From: Cololabis saira
Lineage: Eukaryota; Chordata; Actinopteri; Beloniformes; Belonidae
Direction of reading: 5' to 3'
Assembly: GCF_033807715.1 (NCBI RefSeq)
Contig: NC_084601.1
Span: 17,724,690 to 17,788,689 of the forward strand
Length of the DNA: 64,000 nt
The first letter of the stretch is position 1. Every line of letters starts with the position of its first letter. The translations under genes were made by a program, and so were the position numbers. The notes beneath the pieces were generated by a model. The model was not told where the DNA came from. It made no database searches and saw nothing but the letters and a program-made list of their open reading frames with translations. Shown here one piece after another: positions 56,831 through 64,000 of the stretch.

Positions 56831-59800
56831 TCATTTTTATTATCAATTCAAAAGCAAAATCTGATTTGCATTCATCAGTTTTTAGTAAATTATTGTTACT
56901 TTTGTTAGTTTCAAGTTATTTCAGTGACCATTGGTTTTTTTCTCTTTCTGTGATAATCAATAACTGTGTCTACATCTGTATCCCCTTTTGTGTACCCAGA
57001 TAGATCTTAACGTCTGTTAGATGTGTGTATCTCCTCTGCTCAGATGTGGTTACACTGACTGCAGTCTATGAATGGGAGAACATATCGTCAAACATAATCC
57101 CAACATCACATTCTCATAATACCACAAGGACACAAACAATACTAACAATGCAGCAGTGAAAAATCTCAATTCTAGAGTCCATCTCTTTTTTTCTGTTTCT
57201 TTATCCCTATCCCTATATCCCTACATTTCTTGTCTGTTCCTCCATGATTCAAGTTTGCCTTCGGTAAAAAGGCAAGGACGCAGAGACCATCCTGTTCTCG
57301 CAGTCAATAATAGAGGCAGCTCACGTCTTATGGTGTGCAAGATGAATACAAGTGAAGAGAATGAAACCAACTGTCTGAAGCTGGCTCCCCTGCGTACTCC
57401 TGGACACAAAATGTCTGTGGCATTGTCATTAAATTTAAAGCTGTAGCTTGAAAATAGTTTAAAAATATTGAAATTACAAATAAACTCAACAGGAGGTTGA
57501 TTTGTAGAAGTGGTTGCAACATGTGCAGCATATCTGAAGCATCCTCGGTCGTATGACCATGCTTTTTATCATTAAACAGAGATGTAACTAAAGCACGCTT
57601 AAACACTTTTCAGCTTTTCTTTTTTCTTTTTCCTTTATTCTCAAGGTAAAAAAATGACATTAAAAATGAATGTGTTTTCCATAGGGGGCAGTATTCATAG
57701 AAAATAGGCATCCATTTGAGCAGATGTAGAAGAATTTCCGAACACATAAATGTTTCCCTTTGGGTTTACTGAGCAACAACAAAGCTATCCACAATCTAAC
57801 CCATGAGCTAACTTCAAACAACCAAGTGTTTGGTTCGTGTGTGTGTGTGTGCCAGTAACTGCTTCCCTGGTGGCAAGATAAACCCTTCCGCCCCATAGAT
57901 CCTCTCAGCATCAACTATTTGTCTCTTGACGTGTCAGTGCATATGCGCTCCTTGACCGCATCATAACCGAATTAACCTCGAGATGGCAGCCATTAAAATG
58001 GAAATGGGTTTAGCTTAGTAATGCTGCTCGCCTCTGTGCATTAGACTAATGTCGGGGCCATGACGACAGAGTCTGCCATTATAGACAAGCCAAATGCAGT
58101 GGAAGGTGATGGGGAATGGCTTGGTTCCTCTTAGCTCTCCCTTCCACAAGTTATTTCCTGCTTGGCTGGATTATAAATGCTGTTCTCTCAAATAAACAGA
58201 AACCAACAGTTTGCACTTTCATATAAGCTTCTGCTGCTACATGCAAGATTCCTGGAGACACATACGGAGCAGACACTCAAACACGTCAAATGAATAGATT
58301 TTACAAGCATGAATTCAAGCGTAAATAAAGCAAAACGTTTCTACTCAGCACTGTGCCGACAACACTGTTGTCCCATTTGTGACACCCACAGACTGGCATT
58401 TTTTCTCAAGGATCTGCTTATGCCTATGGCAACACATAGTTCATGCACACGCGAATAAGACTCAAAAACACATTGCCACGGCAACATGTCTCGAGGGTGA
58501 AATGTGTGGGGTAAAAAAAATACAAATAAACAACACTCATGTGCAAAGATTGGTACACACAGATTCAGGCATTTAGGGAGGCGGGTGACCAAAAACAGAG
58601 AGGTAGCAGGCAGAAATCCACGTCCTAAAGAATGCATGCACACATTCCTCTGCATGTTATCAACACTGGCAAAATAAGCACAAGGGAGCATGTGTTCTCT
58701 TAGAGGGGAAGAGAAGGGGGAAGTCAGGCATTTCCTTCCAGCTGGGTCATATTTAACCAGCACTGCTATCGTGCCAGCCGAAAGGAAAGCAAAACAAGCC
58801 CTCATCCCCGAAAAACCTATTACAAGACTCTTACAAAATTCAAATACTGATTCAACAATCGATTTTATCATTTGGGTATTCTTCAGTACATTTAACACTA
58901 AATATCTTGATGGTAAGTTGGTATTAATGTAAACAACATGGCCTCTCATCATTCAGTTTTAAGTAAATCGATAAAGAGCGGCTCATTCAGACTCAAAGAC
59001 ATGTTACGGGTGATACTTTCCATTTTCAGAAAGACCCCACTCTCTCTTTGTGGGGGAGTTTATTCAGCGAGGCCTCCCACACAAGACGAAGTAGGGCTTG
59101 AAGAAATGTTATATAAGTGTGACTGCAGTGTTTTTTTTTTGTTTTTATGATGGTGTAGTGTGTATATTGATGAGTAAAAATATGAGTAAGAAGAGTGAGC
59201 TGAACTGGAAACAACCTGCTGTTCCCATGACAACGGTAAAACAGAAGACACAAGTCAAACACTGACCCTCAATTATTTGTCATGACATGACTCTGCTTTC
59301 TATGTGACTTTAATGCTTCACACGATTACACCCCCACACAGGTATGCACATACACAGACTTGTGTAATGTCAGTTCAAACATCGGCTTAGACCCCCCACA
59401 CACACACAAACACACAAACACACAAACACACAGTTCCCTGGAATGATTCTTGTTTTCTCCACCGATCTCCTTGATACTTGTAAGCACAATTATGTGTGAC
59501 GCCAATGTGTGAAACAGTGAAAGTCAATTATCACCTCATTTTCATTCTCCTCACATGTGAGAGCTTGTCTCTTCGGGTTAGATTAGACCCAGAGCTGAAA
59601 CGCCAGTAGCCTCCATTCCATTTGCTGCTTAATAATACCAGAAATCAGAGAAACCCTCGCTTTCTCAACTAATCAATAGGATCAGCAAGCGAAGGCGTCA
59701 TGCATTTATGGATGTGTGCGGCACATAACATGGTTCTGCTAGACAAACATGTGGATCAGGGCTGGGCTGAGGGTAAGCGAGAGAGCATTTGCGAACATGA

Positions 59801-62800
59801 GTTCCTGTTTGAAGAGCGAGTGTGTGTTAAACCAGAGAGGAAGCACTGATCCAAAGGTCAGGACAAGACTGTCCCAGCAGGAGCATTCCATCTATCAGAA
59901 AGAGACAGATGAACAAACGATCACTCTGACTCACGTCTTACTGTGGTGCACTTTAGCCTTTTAACTCAGATCCAACTGTACCCCCCAGGGAAGACCCACA
60001 GATCAACTGGAGACCAGAGTCACAATTAAAAGATGTCTCTTACATTTTATTAGGGAACTGTTATAATTACACGTACTTTGTCCATCCTTTTATGTTCAAT
60101 GTTTTGTGGAAGCTATGGCTGCTTTTAAGATATTAAAGTGTGATATAAGACTGCATGTAATTTATACAAGAAACTGGACAGATGTGAAATACGGTTAGTT
60201 TTCTTCTCACAAATCCCACAGATAAATCCCCATTTGCAAACGGCTCAAATAAAATCTCAACCATAAAAACTTTCCTCTTGTAAAGTAGGTTCTATCTTCT
60301 AACATAGCTTTATGCCACATCTGTGAAATATTCTTTATTTTTTTCCTCATACTGGACATTTTCTGCAATGTGCCTGGAGATAGTGTCGCAACACTTGTAC
60401 TTAAGAATTTATTTCCTCTGTGGCAGCCGCACATCTAACATGAGCCAAGGGACAAGTGCAGTGGCACTGGGTTAAACGGGACTGGACACCAGACACACCA
60501 AGGGTGATTAACTCCAGTGGACACGAAACAGACGGACAGATTAAAACTAGTTTGTTAAGTATTTAGTGTGTATTTAGTTGGCTCCGAACAGTTTCCTGTA
60601 CAATATATTATTTAACAATTATTCATTGCTTTAGGAGAATTTGGCGCAAGGATAACTAGCTTTGTCATTACTATGTAGTTGCCAGGCAAATTGCCATTCA
60701 ATTACCACTACAGGTAAACGATGCTCCCTAAGTAGAAAAAAAAGAAAAATGCCCACATAATCTGTTGTAGATTCTTTCATCGAGGTCACAGTAACTCTGA
60801 AATGTTTGAAACAAAGTAAATGGGCTTCCTTTCCTTTTGTTCTTGAAGACATTTCACCCTCCATCCAAAAGGCATCCTCACTTCAAATAGACAAATGTGG
60901 AGTTGGGAGTTTATAAACTGTTTAATTCATGAAAAACATTGGCCCTCCGATCAGTCTTGTGGGTTGTAAGAGACTGTTATCAGATGTTTACCTGGTTTTG
61001 TTCACGTTAATAAAGATGTGAATGGCTGAAAAGCTGCCTGAGTAGAAGATTCAAGGCTGCATAGGTGTTTGATAGGTAAAATGTGAGTCCTTGTCTGCAC
61101 AGGTCAGTTCGACCTAATGATACTATCTGGATGGAAGGTGAAACATTTTCAAAAACAAAAGAAAAGAAAGTCCAGTTGCCTTGTTTCAAGCCTTTAAGAA
61201 TGTTACATGTTCCCCTTTTAAAACAGCAACCTCACATTTCTAACCAGTTGCTAAAGCTGGCTCAGGTTTACACAAATATTTACAGCACATGCGTGGATGC
61301 GTTATCTGCTCACTAATCTCATTCTCGATACCGAAAGCAGTACATTTATTTTCCAGTTGCTTTAAAGAAAATAAAGCACACCAGTTGTTGCCTCTTTTTT
61401 AACAATTCTGATGAAACATAAAACTGTTTTTATGTTTGAGTCATACCTTTGGTTTATTTCTTCTTAGCCAATAAACTAAATACATAATGAATGTAAAGGA
61501 GGACACATACTGTACACTGTCTCTAAGTTTTATAGCTTTAATAAATGTTATCTCCTATCCTAACTCTACATAACATAATGATCTTTCCTTAGCACTGATC
61601 TGATATGCCATAAAATGTCATCCATTCTCACCAAAAATGTAATCTTGAACAAATCTCAGACTTAACAAATGTAGGAGTACGTGTCCTTCCCACACAGACT
61701 TACTTTGTCTTCCCACTCAATGACTCAACCTTGTTGCCAGAAAGAAAACACTGACAGATTGCCTATACTTTGAACTGTGAGAAAAGTAGAATGAGGAAGA
61801 AAAAGACAAGGACAAGGACAAGATACCTCCTTCCCAGGATCTAATCTCAAATCTCTGGATCTCCAGTATCAGATAAGAACAGTGTAAATCTAGAGGCTAA
61901 AGAAATACCTGCCTTAGCTTTCTGTGTATACAAGACAGACAGGTCAGCTATGTCCATCTCTCACTTTTCAGGAATTTACAGTATCATGTTTGTGGCATTT
62001 CATGTTTCATATCAGCTTTATAATGATAAGTACTGTACAACCTCTATCTTGTTCTTTCTCCCTGGGTAGGAAAATTGAGAGTAAAATGTGTTTCTTCACA
62101 AGAATTACATACAGATTCTTGAGTCCGGTACTGAGCCATAGCCCCTCCACTCACCAATACAGTGTCTGTAATGGACCTCAGCTGCTAGAATGCTATAATG
62201 GAAGACGTTTAACAGAAAGGCTCACAGGAGTAAGTCTGCAAATGTGGAGCATGAGCACTGCCAGAACAGAACAACACTGCTCCATTTGAATTCCCAGGGT
62301 AAGAAAAGCAGCCAAAATACACATTTATTAATTTAATGTTGTGCTCAGGGACATGTTGAGAATCATATTTGAAGTATTTTTCTACTAAGATTTTGACTTG
62401 TATTGACTCCCTGGTATGTGAATGCTTTGTATGAATCATATTTATTGAAAGCAAATTCTTTAAACATGACAAACCCATCAAACTTTAACGGAAAAGTTTA
62501 ATAGGACACATTTTATGATTATCTTGTTTTGATATTTTTCATCTTGTTGAGTTTTTTTCTAATCAAGTCATTCTACAAGAGTGCATCTAAAAACAATATT
62601 TGTTTATGAAGCTGTATTTTTTGTTGTGAATTTGTGTACAAGAACCGCTGAAGCTGAATATGCACACAGCTACTTAAATGCATTTAGAAATCCTTTTTTG
62701 TGAAGGTGGAGTCCATATGTGCAATAACTGAGTCAATGTGTAGTTGTGTTCACTGTGACAAAGCGCTCTGACAGAGCTCCGGCCATCTGTAGACAGATGA

Positions 62801-64000
62801 CACTATGAATCAACAGAGAGGATGATGAACAAGGAACAGGGAGGTTGTGAGATGGCTGGACGGAGGCAGGATGGAAGGAGAAGGTACCAAGAAAAGACAA
62901 ACAGTGCAGCAGGCTGACGCATCAGCAGGTGGGTGGGTAGATAATGACGCTCATGAGGAAGAAGCATTTACATCATTTGTAAGATTCTCACTTTCTCACA
63001 TGTACAGAGACACGTGTATTCCCTTTTTGGAACAGTTTTTGAGGTTGCTAACAACCTGCTTGTCGACACTTTTGTCTAATCACTCTAGAGTGACCAGGAG
63101 TGGCAACTCACAAACTCATCAAACCACACAGATACACTAGCCCACAAGCCTATCTAAAAGCCATTATAGTTCAAGTAGGAGTCTGCATGATGCCCAACAG
63201 GAAACTAAGCTCTCCAAAAAAGATAATTTGCAAAAGAAAGGAACGTTTTTCAGCACTCGAAGGGCACTGAAACATAAGGGGCACATCATCACTCACCTGC
63301 TGATATATTTCTAACCCTTTCCAACCATCATCTCCTTTCTTTGCTTCTTGTTCCCCATCACAGTCATTCCTGTCATGCTTTTTTGTATCTCTCCTCTATT
63401 TCTGTAGCATCATATCATTAAAGATATCTATCCCCATCTTCTTTGATACTCTTTCTCCCATTCTACAACTCGTTAGCTATTTTAAATAAGCTGGTTAAAA
63501 TCAGTAAAAATAGCTTTACACATCCAGAACAAGTTATGACATTTCTGGGGTTTGAGTTAGTTTCCCTCCTCTGTTGCTCAAGGATGAACTGTAGACTATT
63601 TTTTTTCCAGAATAAAATACAATGTGCAATATCCCATAAGTTGACATCTGACGTACACAAAATAAAACCACCTAATGTTCAGAGCAAAATTACTCTTGAA
63701 GCAAACGTTAGTTTAAAGTGAGACCTTCCTCAGACCCAAGCACAGATTTTTAGGGAAACTACCCCAAACAGGTTTTCACGTTAATGCTAATTAGAATTCC
63801 TTTATATTCAGGTTCAGGAGATCCAGGTTCCTGTATTTTCTGGTTCTATCTTAAAGAACCTACAAAATAAATATGGATTTCATTAAAGTCTTGATGAAAC
63901 AATAAGATGATGTGGGTGGGCATAGAACTTTTTTCTCGGCAATAGTCAACATGGTCCAAAAGGTAGGTGAGGGACAATTCTTATCACTTACTGGAAAAGT
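56831..64000. other. Intron sequence with little recognisable content
   Basis: No exon, RNA gene or bounded mobile element recognised. (CA)n-like sequence lies at 59395-59432. One long minus-strand open frame (58341-58952) is discussed among the findings. Confidence 0.45.

Overview
The window looks like a teleost fish nuclear genome. It is AT-rich, dense in long dinucleotide microsatellites, and full of short DNA-transposon relics (hAT, PIF/Harbinger-like, TTAA-target elements, Tc1/mariner, pogo/Tigger) plus L2-type and other LINE fragments and a tRNA-derived SINE. There is no bacterial or organellar gene organisation and no uninterrupted gene.

The only host protein-coding sequence I can support is two spliced exons on the minus strand, at 50061-50277 and 19493-19605. 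Their splice phases fit each other. They encode the first CUB domain of a CSMD protein (CUB and Sushi Multiple Domains, a giant neuronal type I membrane protein family). The family call is firm. The paralogue (csmd1, csmd2 or csmd3) cannot be settled from these two exons. Transcription runs from high to low coordinates. The signal-peptide exon should lie above 64000 and the first sushi exon below position 1; I searched for both and found neither. The window is therefore about 99.5% intron: at least 13.7 kb of the upstream intron, a complete 30,455-bp intron between the exons, and at least 19.5 kb of the downstream intron.

Layout from left to right. 0-3.6 kb holds three adjacent foldback or MITE-like elements, one GC-rich. 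6.6-8.2 kb holds a foldback element and a minus-strand SINE. 9.4-10.35 kb holds a Tigger-like element running into a 380-bp AT/AC microsatellite. 12.7 kb has a perfect 33-copy TGAA array attached to a retroelement tail. 18.57-19.45 kb is a complete hAT element 33 bp from the splice donor of the exon at 19493. 20.4-21.3 kb is a dead Tc1 element. 22.1-24.3 kb holds a hAT-like element, an unclassified block and a TTAA element. 28.4-29.05 kb holds LINE debris. 30.46-31.76 kb is a hAT element with a nested Harbinger MITE. 32.8-33.94 kb holds a hAT-like end and a TTAA element with a second copy of the same MITE. 34.6-36.4 kb holds small MITEs and a LINE tail. 39.25-39.95 kb is a GC-rich element with duplicated CCAAT/GC boxes. 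40.2-40.8 kb has a perfect 62-bp duplication around a TA array. 44.8-45.55 kb is a hAT inside a hAT. 54.7-56.8 kb is an L2 LINE inserted into a Tc1 relic. The stretch from 56.8 to 64 kb is almost featureless intron.

I found no convincing novel system. The points most worth checking are the hAT element beside the exon 3 donor, the exact 62-bp duplication, the CRE-centred palindrome, and the nested transposon stratigraphy.
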